Below are positions 1 through 14,307 of a stretch of 64,000 nucleotides of DNA, in pieces. The first letter of the stretch is position 1; each line of letters starts with the position of its first letter. Below the pieces are notes generated by a model. That model saw only the letters and a list, made by a program, of their open reading frames with translations, was not told where the DNA came from and ran no database searches. Source of the DNA: Gymnopus androsaceus JB14 (lineage: Eukaryota; Basidiomycota; Agaricomycetes; Agaricales; Omphalotaceae); NCBI GenBank assembly GCA_009733575.1, contig ML769471.1, positions 158,840-222,839 of the forward strand, given 5' to 3'. The position numbers and the translations under genes were made by a program.

Positions 1-1171
1 GTGAGTTCGTTTGTTTGACGCTGGCTCTACGACTTACTTGCAATTTTTGAACTTCATTCAGACAAGAAACCCTGAGATATGGGAAGCTTACGAAGCCGAT
101 TCACTTGTATCCTATGTCGAAATTATGCAAAATCGCATAGAATCATCCTCCGTGCCTTCTCCGCCAGTGTCTCCAGTAAATGATATTTCTTCTGAGCAGG
201 TTAATGGAACTGCATCAGAGTCGCAGTCGCTACCTATATCACCGAGCACTTTGTCCATGGAAGATGCACCACTGTCTCCGCTAGCAAACATTCTCCCTTC
301 CTACTTTTTTGACACAAGTGAAGCATCAACGACAGCGAGATATCAATATGTACTCAAGCATATGCGATACGCAGAGCTTTCGGAGAACTTCCTCACGCAG
401 AGCGGTGTACACATGGTTCATGGGAGTACAGTGCAATTTTTTTGTGAAGGTGTGCATGACATTCTCTCATTGAATTCCATTGTTAAAGCAACCCTACCGT
501 CCAATAGATCCAGTGTCTTGTAAGCCCTTCCCAATGCTCTATAGGCTCGGGCTTAAAGCTTATTTCTATTTACGCACAGTACCTTTTGTCCATGTCCGAG
601 TTGGCAGCCTCCCTCCTGCCAGAACGATGTGGGTACGCCAGCAAGATAAAGGCGGTTCCGGTGAACAGTTGAAGTTCAAATTCACTCCGTGCCATGACCC
701 AAGTGAGGCCTTAGGCACTCTCACAAGAAGTTCGCTTAATTATGCTAATAGATGAAGCCCACGGGACAGTACATTTCCTTGTTCATGGACAGAGGGGATT
801 TTGGTAAGTAGCTTTGCACTCGAAAATTTGAAGGTCATGTTTTCTTATTGCTTTATTAGGCCGATCTACGTTGTTTTTGACTCTAATCCAGAGTCGTATG
901 CAGGCCTGTCATCCAGCGAATCTGATGACTATCCACCTCACTCTCGTTGGGGAATGAACAGTAAGTCGTATATTTAGTTGTCCTTCTCTTACTTGAACTG
1001 TATTCTGCAGGATCAAGGACTTCCTTGTCGTCAACTATCTCGAGTCGAAGCAGTGCCCTTGAACGAATGTCATCCTCACCGGGTGAACCATGGGCTCAGC
1101 ATTCCGAGATTGCTTCATTTTCCACTTCTGAACCTGAACGTGATCCAGAATCCATTCTCAGTACCATGTAG
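1..1171 (+). CDS. Hypothetical protein, 3' part only
   Basis: This is the 3' part of a gene that begins before the window. The window opens exactly on an intron donor (GTGAGT), with the acceptor at about 61. The exon from 62 reads RNPEIWEAYEADS and continues as a Ser/Pro-rich linker. Further exons can be followed through introns at about 522-582, 660-717, 807-860 and 961-1010. They include the readable stretch EVRLIMLIDEAHGTVHF and a serine-rich tail ending at the TAG at 1169-1171. The joins after 860 are in frame; the join near 522-582 is uncertain because the frames on its two sides do not match simply. I do not recognise the family and assign no function. Confidence 0.45.
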
Positions 1172-2391
1172 AACAGCATGATATTATTACAGACCGAAAT
1201 AATTCACTCCCCCTTTCAAATCGTCTCTGTGAGCATGCAAGCAATGCTTTGGACATATTAATTGAAAGTGACAATCGCGTTCCTAGATGGTAAACGTCCC
1301 AGTACCTGACATCGTCTTCGGCTACTGGATTAAGTTGATCGCCGCGATAGGAAGAGATTACAGATTGAAGGATCTTTGGGGTACATCAGTAGTTATGGTC
1401 GTAAATGCTTCGATACCTCGAGAACTGGCGTCATTGTGGTGAGCGATCTAACGCGATGTTTTCCTTTCACTCTCATTTGCTATGTATACTCACGGTTGAA
1501 TCCTTTTCAGCCCATAAGAGCAGGAAATATAATCCTGTTTTCTCTTTATGAGTTCCAGCGCCGAGAGTATATTTGAAAGAGCCATTATTATAATGCAACC
1601 TCAATTGCCATCCAATTGAAACTCAATGGTGTAAGTCATTTAGATTCTTTTAGATTATAGCCGACCGATGTCGATGAATTCCCTGGTGGAAGGAAGCCGG
1701 CCAGATCGAGGTGAAGCAAGCTCACGTTCGACCGGTTCAAAAATTTGGATACGATAGGTGGTCTATGCACATTAGTGGCTACCGCCCGAGAGGAAACCCA
1801 GTCGACGCGACGATATGGCCGTCCTAGTACTCTGCGTGGTAAGTGAGCCTAAGTGAGCATGATTAAATGGAGATGGAATGTTTGCTTCCTAATTCTTAAC
1901 CTCAGAATGAATGGTGGATTTGAACTGTGGATACAAGCTCACGCCCCGTTAAGTACTTCCCGAGGTCAAACGTCACCGGAGAGCCTCCCGCGAAGGTTTT
2001 TCAAGTGTCGCAGTTTTCTAATTCTATTTGGCTGGTCTGAAATTCACGTCAACTTCCATTTGGATTTATTAAAGACATACTAGGTTTGTTCGCATCGTAT
2101 TCATTCTTATTCGCATTCTTAGCTTTTCCCAGTTCAAGGCAAGGCATACCGTACGATTGGTCGCCTTCTGTCAGATCAATCAATGTGCTACAATACTAAA
2201 TCGGGGCGAAGAATCCTGGATCGCTATTCCTCTGGGCGGGTGTGATATTCCTGTTTTTTTTTCGAAATATTCTAGTCTATCGGCGGAGCGTGGAGTTCTT
2301 GAAAGAGCAACATTCGCCGGAACGTACTTAAACCTGCGCAATTCTGGGTTTCCAGTACATACAGCACTTCGCGCCCATTTCTTGCCTCACG
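1172..2391. other. Stretch without a recognisable gene
   Basis: About 1.2 kb lies between the end of the first gene and the start of the monooxygenase. Open frames here are short (under 90 codons) and share no family signature. GT and AG signals are present but do not join convincing exons. It may hold the upstream region of the monooxygenase or the remains of a gene. No repeat or RNA gene is seen. Confidence 0.4.
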
Positions 2392-4699
2392 ATGGCGGTC
2401 CCAAAGAAAGTATGTAGTGTCTAAACACTTCAGACTCATGGTGACTAACGGATTTCCTCTCTACTCGTCAGAACTCTGTTCAACCGCAAAGACATCGACT
2501 ACATTTTCTCATCATCGGCGCGGGCATCTGTGGTCTTTCAGCAGCGATTGCTCTGCGACGTGTTGGACATAAAGTCACAGTCATCGACAAGGACTTAACC
2601 CTGGACAAGGTAAGTGATTCTTACCTAGGAAAATGAAGCTAGAGTTAATGTCATTAACCAAATGAAGGGAGCCAGCGGAGGCTGCCGTATTGCGCCGAAT
2701 TTGCATAAGATTTTGGTGTCTTGGGGTCTCGAAGCCGACTTTGAAAGAAATTGCATCAAAATCTGAAACTATAAATATGCTTTCCTATAAAACGGGCGAA
2801 TATCTTGGAAGCATTCAATGGAACCGAGATATATTGAAAGAGACGAGAGGCGAGTTCGGAATGACTAGTGTAAGCTCCGACGTTTCCCATCCTTCCAGTT
2901 GTATCTGCTACTGCTCCCCTTCTTATTAAGTTACTTTTCCCTTCCACAGTATCCGGCCCTTCGTGCGCTCCTCTACCGTCATGCTATTTCTCTAGGGGCA
3001 TTAATACGCTTTGGAGCGAAAGCCGTGTGTTTAAATGTCTTTTCTGATTCTCCTTCTGTCACTTTGGATTGCGGGGACTCCATCCATGCAGACATACTCA
3101 TCGGGGCAGACGGCGTTCATGGTGTCACCCGGAAATATGTTGTTGCTTCCACTGACGCTCCTACCGGACTTTTCGATAACGAGAATTGGTCTCGGAAAGA
3201 TATCAAGAGTAATAACGAAGGAATGAGAAGTAGAGAGGAGAAGAATGAGGCGAGTGCGGAAGCGAAAGAAGAAGAAGAAGAAGGACTCAATATGTTCAGG
3301 TATATCCAAGTCATTATGAACTATTTGAAGTCAATGAATGTTTTATTCTAGCGTATCTATCCCCAAAAAATCAATCCTCAACGATCCGAAGCTGGAATAT
3401 TTGATTAATCGGAGAGATAATGTTCGTCCGCTCATTCGACTGGATAAGTAGCTATCGCTGATGCTTTCAACTGCCGCATACAGGCTATGTTCGTTTGGCT
3501 TGGTCACGAATACTCTGCTGTGGGGTTTCCCAGTGTAAGCCACTCCCTTCATTCTTTTTTTCGCTACTGTCTGCCATTTGTTTTGCATCCGTATTAGGCT
3601 AACATATCTTAGGGCGAAAGCTCTGACTTCTCTCTCTGCGTCTATGGTCCCATTTCCACCGACAAAGATTTGCGATTTATCTTGCGTGGGGCGGAGCCAA
3701 GGTGCGTGCTTGAATTGAATTAAAATGGATTCTTATTGTATTGCAGCCTTCGTAGATTATCTCGCCTCGCCTCCTCTTCCTCTGACTTGGGTTCGACCCC
3801 AGCATGTGCCCCTCTCGCGCATGAACATGTGCTTGACCAGTGGGTGCAAGGAAGTTTGGTGGTGATTGGGGAAGCAGCACATCCCTTACCGGTAAATATT
3901 GTTTTTCCTTACAACGTGGTATTGGTTGACGAATGTTTTCTAGCCGGGTTCCATGCAGTCATGCGCCCTCTCTGTAGAAGATGGGGCCGTACTAGCAAAG
4001 CTTTTCGCATTCCAATTGTCTGACGGGGGCCCGTTGTCACCTCATATCCCTACACTTCTCGCCGCGTTCCAGTCTATTCGTCACCCCCGTTGCGCCTCTA
4101 TGCAAATCAAAGAGGTCGGAATAGCACATTATATGACAATGCCCGGGGATAGCGGAGCGGAGCGTGATATGAGGGACCAAGGAATGCGAGCGAGGAGGGA
4201 TACAATAGGAATCACCGTTGTTCCAATACAGGTAACCACACCGATGGACATGTACTTTGGAGCCGACTACGACGAAGATGAGCAGGACTCGGAGGGAACC
4301 TCCCCCGAATGGGCTGAAATCGAGGCATTTGCATATGAAGCAGAGGAGGAGGCGGAAGAGTGGTGGTGCTCTTGGGGTAGGTTCCAAATTGGGCGAGGGA
4401 CATGGCCAAAGACGCGGACATGTGCCGGAAGCGGAGATGGGGTAAAGGTTAGCGAGACTGACCTTGAAGCTGGTCTTGGTGCCAACGTATTTAACTTTGC
4501 GTCAGCATCTGGCTTGAGCGCATCTCATTCCGTCACTTCTCTGCTGTCGTACCCGTCCTTGTCTTTGTCGTCTCATTCCTCATACATACCGACCTCTTCT
4601 ATGGACAAGGGGAATCTTGACCCTGCATCATTGGCGGAATTCAGCTGGAACCACTCCAAAACAAATAAACGCGGTGAATTGTGCAGTTTTCTTGTATAG
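2392..4699 (+). CDS. FAD-dependent monooxygenase (salicylate hydroxylase-like)
   Basis: Class A flavoprotein monooxygenase, which would use FAD and NAD(P)H to hydroxylate an aromatic or related substrate. A short first exon (MAVPKK) is followed by an intron at 2410-2471. The Rossmann motif IGAGICGLSAA comes next, near the N terminus. The DG motif ADILIGADGVHG follows at about 3090-3125 and the GD-type motif VVIGEAAHP at about 3860-3890. After the FAD domain comes an acidic, Ser-rich C-terminal extension ending at the TAG before 4700. About eight introns are inferred. The frame is broken at about 2740-2742, where one extra T separates the GLEAD segment from the LKEIASKSE segment. The substrate cannot be told from sequence. 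The family is clear; functionality depends on whether the indel is real. Confidence 0.85.
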
Positions 4700-4967
4700 A
4701 TATTGTACGTGCAACGCTCTTCCTTGCTTTTCTTGGACTCTGTCACAACGGAGAAATTCGTTGGCGTTTACGATTGACTCGTACTTACTTACTATACCAT
4801 AATACAAGTGTTAAGTAACTTTCATCTATTCTTCTTGATATTCTGGCGCTGGCCTGATTGACCAAAGAGTCTTCGGCGTTCGCAGAGTACAGTTAAATAG
4901 TTACTAGTATACATAGTTTTTCTTTTAATTTTCAACATCCTCCATCGATGAAGACCAAGACAAGAAA

Positions 4968-7133
<2,166 letters not shown>

Positions 7134-7590
7134 GGTTTCGATCAGGAAGAGTTGTGGTTGAGGATAAGAATGTATATCGGCTTTATGTGTATAAAAGGCG
7201 ATGGCGTGCTTCTGCTAAATTCATGGCGTTATGGAGAAGCGCTAAGGTCTGTTCCGAGGAGTAATCTTGAGTAATCGATAATCATCGCGCAATCAGGGGG
7301 AAATTCAGCGACTGGCCAATGCGTTCGAACGTTCACATAGGCTTGGACTGTCATCATTAGATCGCGAGAAAAGGTAACAGTGCAGATACAAAAGGGCTGG
7401 ACGGACTTCCGTCTCCATAATCAAAATCCCGACAAATTCATATGCCTATATCTATTCTCCCAAGAAATACATACTAATTTAAGAGTAGCATACATATGAT
7501 ACAGATAGCTATTAGTTTGGAATACATCCATAAGAAGCGAAAGACAAAGACAAGTGAAAAATAAATCAGAGAAAAAAATGGCATGTTTGT
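7134..7590. other. Intergenic, upstream of the sulfhydrylase
   Basis: 457 bases between the start of the sulfhydrylase and the stop of the next minus-strand gene. It must hold the promoter of the former and the 3' end of the latter. No CACGTG (Cbf1-type) site is seen, nor any repeat or RNA gene. Confidence 0.5.
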
Positions 7591-10500
7591 CTACGCATTG
7601 CTCGTCCGGGCACCCCTGCTCGTTTTAACGTATCTCAAGTTCTGTTTGTCCTGAGATGGGTCATGAGGAACATCAAACACGACACCAGGACGCTGTACGC
7701 GATATCTGGTATTCCGTGTCTCCGATTCCTTGCGGTCGCGCCATTCATGTGTAGCTTGCTGAGTGTCTCGTACAGAGGGAGGTTGTATGGGAGGTTGACT
7801 GCTGTTCATGGAAGCAGTCGGAGAACCCACGACGGTATTGGGCTATACCAAGTCAGTGATCTTAAACAAGGTAGAGGGGTTTAACTCACCGCAGTACCAT
7901 CCACTGCCTCGACGGATGCGGCAGATACTGTACGATTGCGCTTCGAACTGAGATAGCGGAATGGCGTGAATACCTTGCGGTTCGGACTTTTTCGTTCAGT
8001 GATTGGGATGGATATTGGAACAGAGATGGGAGCGGGAGGGGGAACTTTCCTCGAGATTGCCGGCTTCGCGTCGGCTGAGCTGATTGGCGCACCAGGCTTA
8101 TGTGCTACAGGATTCCATACCTCATGCGAGTTCTGCGTCTGGGGCTGGTTCGAAGGAGTTTTGGATGTAAATACAGATTTCAATTTTGTATCTGCTGGGC
8201 TCTCATCAACCAGACCCATCGTTGCAGCAGGTTTTTCGAAATTCTTGTCCTGTGTCAACGGGTTCCATAATTCATAGGGGTTTCCTGTCGCTGGCTGGGT
8301 CTGGCTCGAAGGCGCTTTCGATTTGAATATACCAAAAAAGCCCTTCTTTCGTGAATCCTGAGAAGACGTTGACGCTGGAATAGATGTGCGTGAGACTGTG
8401 GGCTTTAGCACCGAGGGTGCCAACGATGAAGGGGTTTTTAAAATGGATTCTTCGGATGGGCGACGAGCCATTGGCCGCGGAAAGGAAGTGTGCTGGGGAG
8501 CTGAGGGAATCACTCCCGCACCAAATGTATCAGAATAAGAATTGGATGGAGGATCTATAGATTGTTGTGCTGGATTTACGAAAGCCTCAGGCTCTGGAAG
8601 TTTCGTTCGAGCGCGGTTACGGCTAGTGCGGCTATTACCTGGGTAAGTGGATGATTGCGCTGGTGCACCACTAGACCAGGTTTGTGTGGGTCGTGTACTG
8701 GGCGGTCTATTTGGAACTTCGAAGGGTTCGGGCTGAGAACCGTTGCGCGCATGTGCGCTGACATTATTTCCACTAGCATGTTTCGCAGCCTCTGCCTGAG
8801 AAAACAGTGCATATGCCATGGTAGAGCTGGTTGGCTTCGACGAGGTAGGAGGTGCGATAGGATGATTGATATCTGAGGGTGGTGCTGCAGAGGTCGCGCC
8901 GACATTCGGATTTTTGCGAGAATATCCCAAACTCGGTTCAGTGCGCGTATCTTTGTTGAGAAACGGGGATGAATGTAGGTCCGGATATCCATTCATGGCC
9001 GGGGACGACCTATCCTTGAATTTGGAAGGGGAGGGAAGCGTCCATCCATCCTGTTTTCCACCGTCTGATGGTTGCAGAGTAGGCAGGAAGTCAGTTTTCA
9101 ATGGTTGTATCACAGGCTCGGATGCACGCGGCCGTGCAGGATCAGACATTAGCTCTGCTAGCTCCGGGTGAATGAAGGGTACGGTACTACCAGACCGTTC
9201 AACGGGGTCTGTCCGATTAGAACCGAACACACCACGCGAAGCGATGTTGGATTGCACATTTGCTCCAAGTAGAACAGGAGCCCCAGCAGGAGGAGGAGGA
9301 GGAGGAAAGGACGTCTGTTGGGCGGCGGCATTCATAACGTTCTGTCGATAAGGCATATCTGGGGCGAATGAGGCAGGCATTGTGTTTCGAGCATTTACAT
9401 CACTGGGTGAAGGGTTCTTATGCGGGCCATTAGGGTGGGTGAACTGACTAGGAGGCACCATATCAAGAGCAGAAGAGCCATAAAAAGCGTTTCGATCGCT
9501 CTGCCCAGGATTCGCGTAGATGCTACTCTGATTTCTGTCCGCCTGCACAGACCATGGAGCCTGCTCTGATGCTTTGGATTCACCTACACGAGATGATTTT
9601 GTATGGGCTACATTACGGGAAGACTGGTCCTTTATCTCGTTGGTGTGGTGAAAGCCAGGATGTACAGTTTGGGAGCTGGTCGTCCATAGATTTCCGCTAT
9701 TACCAGATCCCGAGCTCGTTACAGGTATTGCGCGGGACATGGATGTGAGCGGATCAGGCGTGGCATGCTTGTTGGTGCCGGTCGTCCACGGACTTCCGTT
9801 ATTACCAGATCCCGAGCTCGTTACAGGTATTGCGCGGGACATGGATGTGGGCGCATCAGGCGTAGCACGCTTGTTGATGCTGGTCGTCCACGGAATTCCG
9901 TTATTACCAGATCCCGAGCTCGTTACAGGTATTGCGCGGGACGTGGATGTGAGCTGATCAGACGTAGGGTGCTTGTTGGTGGAGGAACGTGGCTCCCTGT
10001 AATCTTCGCGGGTTTGAGACTGAGCAAAAGCGTTCCACGCCGGATTGCTGGGCGAAGAACCTGCAAAAGGAGCCGATTGTGAGATCGGTGTTATTGGACC
10101 TTGGATGCTATGTTTAGAACTCGGGGTGTCCGAAGCGTTCACCGGAAGAGCAGTAGTCAAATAAGGTCCAGTATTAGATCCAGCACTACCATTCTTTGTA
10201 GGAAAACCACCTTCATTGGACGCTGAAATCGAAACGGTTCGACCACGTTCATTACTTGAGACAGCGACCTTGAATGAAGGAGAAGAGTTGTAAGGCACAA
10301 CTGGAATTTGGGGGGTGCTTAGTGGTGTTCCAGTCTTCTGAGGGAGAGACTTTGCATTCAGATCGGCTGTTAGTGGTGGTGTAGGAAAGTTGGATTTTTC
10401 CATCGCTGGTGAAGAACGAGTTTCGTATCCTGCGACCATTTGCGCCACTTTATTGGGCATATGGTTTTGTGAAGGCTCCCTGGTAGGCTGTACTGTCTGG

Positions 10501-12979
10501 GACGATGGAATAGGAAGTGTACTACAAAGGAATCGTTGATTCTATATAGATGTACTGAGCGAAAGCAAGCTTACCTCTGAGGTTCTTGCTGTGACGTTTG
10601 GAGCACCTCCATACTGTGGGGGAGCAAGTGTATCAAAGTTGCCGACTGCAAGTCGTTCGTCCAGTACAGAGGGCGATCGTTTCACTGGCGTCGGAGGTGT
10701 AAAGCGGATTGAAATATGTGGGGAGTTGTTAACGGGAGTAGACTGGATGGGTGCGTGGACCATGTGTGATCCTTGAAACAAGAGGGAAGGAGAAGATTCT
10801 GGAGGTGGGTCGCGTGCAGTGCTTGCATCCTATAATTCGCTAAGTGTTGATTTTATGAAAAAGCGATGGACATACCTGGTGACGAGCTTCTCTACTGATA
10901 TGGTGCTTAGGTCCTTTATCCCGTTCGCGTCGACTGCTGTGATTGTTGGGCGCAGAAGTGACAGTCGTACTAGCCTGCTGCGCCGCCTGCTGTGATACAG
11001 ACGATGCTTTACGTGTTCTAGCTTGCACTGGGAATGGAAGCCCCAGTTGTAGACTGTTGGATATTTCGGTGTCTGCTGCTTGAAGTTGCAGGCTCATTAC
11101 GCGACGCACTGGCTAGATTTTCTTGTGGTTCGTAAGAGACTGGCTCAGCGACCCTGTGTTTCAGCGGATAGGACGACGAAGAGGTCTGTGCAGCAGTTGC
11201 CCCTGTGCTACTGGGCCCAAAGGCTGATTTGTCTCTAGTCGGATGTGCGGGAAGTAACGAAGATGGTCCTTGAGGTTTATCTTCGCCGAATGGGCGCCGA
11301 GAAGATGCCTAAGGTCAATGGGCATGCTAAGAATAGTGTTAATAGAGTTACAGCAATGCTCACACTTGGTTCCTCTGCATTTGAGGGATTAGGAAAAGTA
11401 TTTGCATGTTCTTGCTCTTTATTCCGAGAAGTTTTTGAACCATACTATATAAAAAATGAGTCAAAGAAATATCAAGGGTGTATTCCACTCACCCTTTCAC
11501 CTCGCTTAGAAGTTTTCTGATCAACGCTTTCCACTGGAGGCTGAGGCGGCGGTATATCTCGGAACGAATGACCGGGTAAACGCACTGGCAAAGGTTCGGG
11601 GCTGCGAGCGGAGTCCTGGTTGGGTTTTGACATTGAAGGAGCGGGAAACCCACCACGAGAAAGGTCCTCAGCCTTGGATGAAGGAACGGGGTAAGGCACA
11701 AAATTCGATGGAGGAATGGGACCGCCGTAAGGCGTAGAGTCTTTTATCGATGAGGGAATGGGAAAGCTGCCATAAGGCTGTCCTGAAGACATTGTTGCAG
11801 GAAGAGTCTATAAAAAGACTTAGAAGAAAAGCTACTTGGAAAGTGATATGTTACTTACCCAGGAGGAAGTACCAGGGATAGGGTCTTTGGTCTTTGTTCG
11901 GCGATAAGCTGAAGACGACATGCCATATTTGTTCTTGGAGGCATCTGAACTTTCCGCTTCATCGCTGGACTCCCTACCAGTTGATTTGGTGATGCCAACG
12001 TCCCTCTCTGTTCGTCTGTGTCGGGATGACCGATCCAACATCGGGAGGTCGTCGACTACTTTCACGATATCTTTCTGCATCTTTAGACGTTGGCTTCTCC
12101 CGTTGTATTATCCGCTCGTCGTTGCGAGGTATCTCCCGTTCCCTAACCCTCGTTCGATCCTTGTCCCGAACAGTTCCTCGATAGACACTGTCAGTATCCC
12201 GTTGCCTGGTACTCTCTCGTATGCGTTCTGGTTCCGCATATTGCTCCGATCGTGGTTTGGTTCGGTCCCTGTCCCTATCGCGCTCTCGATCTCTTCTCTC
12301 TCTGTCTCTGTCTCTTTCTCTTTCTCGTTCTCGTTCTCTTTCTCTTTCTCGTTCCCTGTCCCGGTCTCTCGTTCGGTCTTTGTCTCTCTCCATGCCTCTA
12401 TCCCGTTCCTGCTCTTTCTCTAGCCCGCTCTTTCTCCCTATCAGACTCTCGTCCACTTCGTTCCCTCACTCTGTCTCCATACTTGTCACTCGGTTCTTTG
12501 TCTCTCCTGGAGTATGAAGAAGAAGCTTTCCCCATCTCAGGACGTGGAGCAGCAGCAGCTGAAGTTGAAGCCGTGGGATAGATGATTCCATTTGCAGTGG
12601 AACTGGCGTATGTTTTGGCAACATTTGCCGCATTGTAATTAGTTGTAGATGGTGCAGGAGCAGGAGCAGTAGATTTGGAAGGAATGGGATAAGTTTGAGT
12701 TATACGCTGGGATTGGGAAGATGTGGCTACGCCCGGTGTAGCTGAACTTGTGGCCCTATGAGTTCTCTGAGTGGCAGAGGGAGGAGGAGCACGAGTAGAA
12801 CTTGGAGGCTTTTCAGCGGGTAACCGTGAGCTGGACCTAGCCTCTCGTTTCTCAGTTCGTTCTGGCCTCTGAGATACTTCGAGTTCTGGTCGTGGCATCC
12901 ATATTTTGTATTCTTTGGGAGCAGCAGCAAATTTGGGTGCGGCTTGTGTGTCATTCTTGCGCTGAAAGAAACTCTTCAT
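7591..12979 (-). CDS. Very long intrinsically disordered protein
   Basis: One large gene starting MKSFFQRKNDTQAAPKF at 12979 and ending after TSRGARTSNA at 7591. The product is low in complexity throughout: Ser/Thr/Pro/Asn-rich, with an Arg/Glu/Asp-rich tract (12.2-12.4 kb) and a short basic FFGIFKSK patch near the C terminus. It also has a 34-residue tandem repeat coded at 9.68-9.98 kb. The largest exon runs from about 7881 to 10510. Introns are clear at about 7848-7895 (donor GTGAGT), 10511-10576 and near 11.8 kb. Frame breaks of one base are needed at about 11.02, 12.03 and 12.42 kb to keep it in one frame. I see no catalytic domain. It may be a scaffold or RNA-associated protein, but that is a guess. 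It could also be two genes if the breaks are real. Confidence 0.6.
9679..9984. repeat. 102-base coding tandem repeat, about three units
   Basis: Units begin at 9679, 9781 and 9883, a period of exactly 102 bases (34 codons). They encode, on the minus strand, variants of RAIPVTSSGSGNNG followed by WTT and a TPD..TSMS spacer. The period is a multiple of three, so the host reading frame is kept. The units differ at scattered positions. Confidence 0.9.
12220..12430. repeat. Low-complexity Arg/Glu/Asp-coding tract
   Basis: Runs of TCTCTTTC, CTCGTTCT and CGATC on the plus strand encode Arg-Glu and Arg-Asp dipeptides on the minus strand inside the disordered protein. Similar tracts occur in RNA-associated proteins. 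The alternating hexamer composition makes every frame open, so the plus-strand open frames here are artefacts. Confidence 0.8.
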
Positions 12980-14307
12980 TCAGCGGATATCGTGGAAAGA
13001 GAACAGAAGGGCAGTATCCGCTAGTGTTCTAACAAAGGAAATGACTGGGTTGTCGGTGCCCTCGGGCATGAGGCAAAGTGCCAAGGTACTTATTCCTGAG
13101 TTTTCCGTTTCAAGCGATGAGCGCGCCGCTCTTACAGTACTAAAAAGTAATTCTCAGTCCCACGTCCTTCTTAATATCATTATTGTTTTGAATTTTTCTA
13201 AGAAATCTACGGATCTGAATTTTTTAAAGTTGCGGGGAAAGAAATTTCTTTCCCCGACTCACCTAAAAGGGAAGGTCACAATTATCTAATTACAAGAGGC
13301 AGTTGAATGTTTTCCTAGGCAATAATATAGTATGTACTGTAGGTCAAATTTTCCCGCACTCGCATCATTCTGTGAAGGCCAGTGAACTGCTCGTTGACCA
13401 TTGATAAAGAATGGAAGAGAAGATCTTGAGAAATGCGCCGGTCAAGACCAGCAAATCCCCGACCAAAAGTTTATATCATTGTAATGTACTTGGTACATGT
13501 ATATGTATACATAAGAAAAGAAGTAAATCGACATGAACATAGGTGAGATCTCGACAGGGTGATTTCTATACTTAGTGGAATTTCCAAGCCTGCGAACGCT
13601 GCATTCCGGCCTGTACCGTTACATACTTCTCTATACACATCCAACGGATCGTCAGTGTATATTCGCGTCTGATTATAGGAGACTAATACTTCTCACCTAC
13701 TTGGAAATTGCAGGGAAATGGTCTTTCCTCGGGGCTCTTTTCAAGTTCTTGATTCCGAGTTCTTCAGTAATATCTAAGTAGTCGGAAACTGGTTGCTCCC
13801 TCGCTATCCTATACATTTTGCTACCCCATTCCAGCTATTGTTATACTTGTGGAATGCGGCATTATCTATTTAAACGGTCCTCTCGAGGCTACCATCGCTT
13901 ACCTCGACGTTAGAATTGGTGTAAACGAGTCCCGGATCCGGACGAGAAAGTTCTCTCTTGACATCAGGTTCGCGTTTAACTGTCCAGGACGCTTTGCCTT
14001 GAGTTTGTCCGTATGGGACTGTAGCTTTGCTATCTCTGAGGATCTTTTTCGTCTGAAATTTCAATTTCTTGGGTTTAACATAGCTTGGTAACCAAACCCT
14101 CTATGAGGTTGTCGATAAGAATATGAGAAACCTCGATAGAGGGTTTGGTTACCAAGCTAGGTTTAACATCTTCTGTATAGGAATTGAAAAACTATCATGA
14201 TCTCGGAAAATAAAATAAAAGATAAATGTGATCCGGAATGTAAGCAGTATTATCAAAAAATACTAGAGACATTCGGAGGAGTCGCGGAAGAGTTCAAGAA
14301 GTCGGAA
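12980..14307. other. Intergenic stretch with one small inverted element
   Basis: 1.3 kb upstream of both the disordered protein (minus) and the first epimerase copy (plus). Open frames are short and unlike any family. The only structure seen is the foldback element listed separately at 14072-14168. Confidence 0.5.
14072..14168. mobile_element. Foldback mini-transposon (MITE) with target duplication
   Basis: Positions 14081-14110 and 14129-14159 are inverted repeats, identical but for one extra base. They begin TAGCTTGGTAACCAAACCCT and leave an 18-base loop. The 79-base palindrome is flanked by the direct repeat GGTTTAACA at 14072-14080 and 14160-14168. Ends of the form TAG...CTA with an 8-9 base duplication suggest a non-autonomous hAT-like element. 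The superfamily is an inference. Confidence 0.75.

Noticed and set aside
9679..9984. Evenly spaced repeats as a possible CRISPR array
   Set aside because: The units are contiguous 102-base coding repeats without spacers, in a eukaryotic gene.
12221..12581. Plus-strand Ser/Leu/Arg-rich open frames
   Set aside because: They are the opposite strand of the Arg/Glu/Asp tract of the disordered protein, where simple-sequence composition keeps all frames open.
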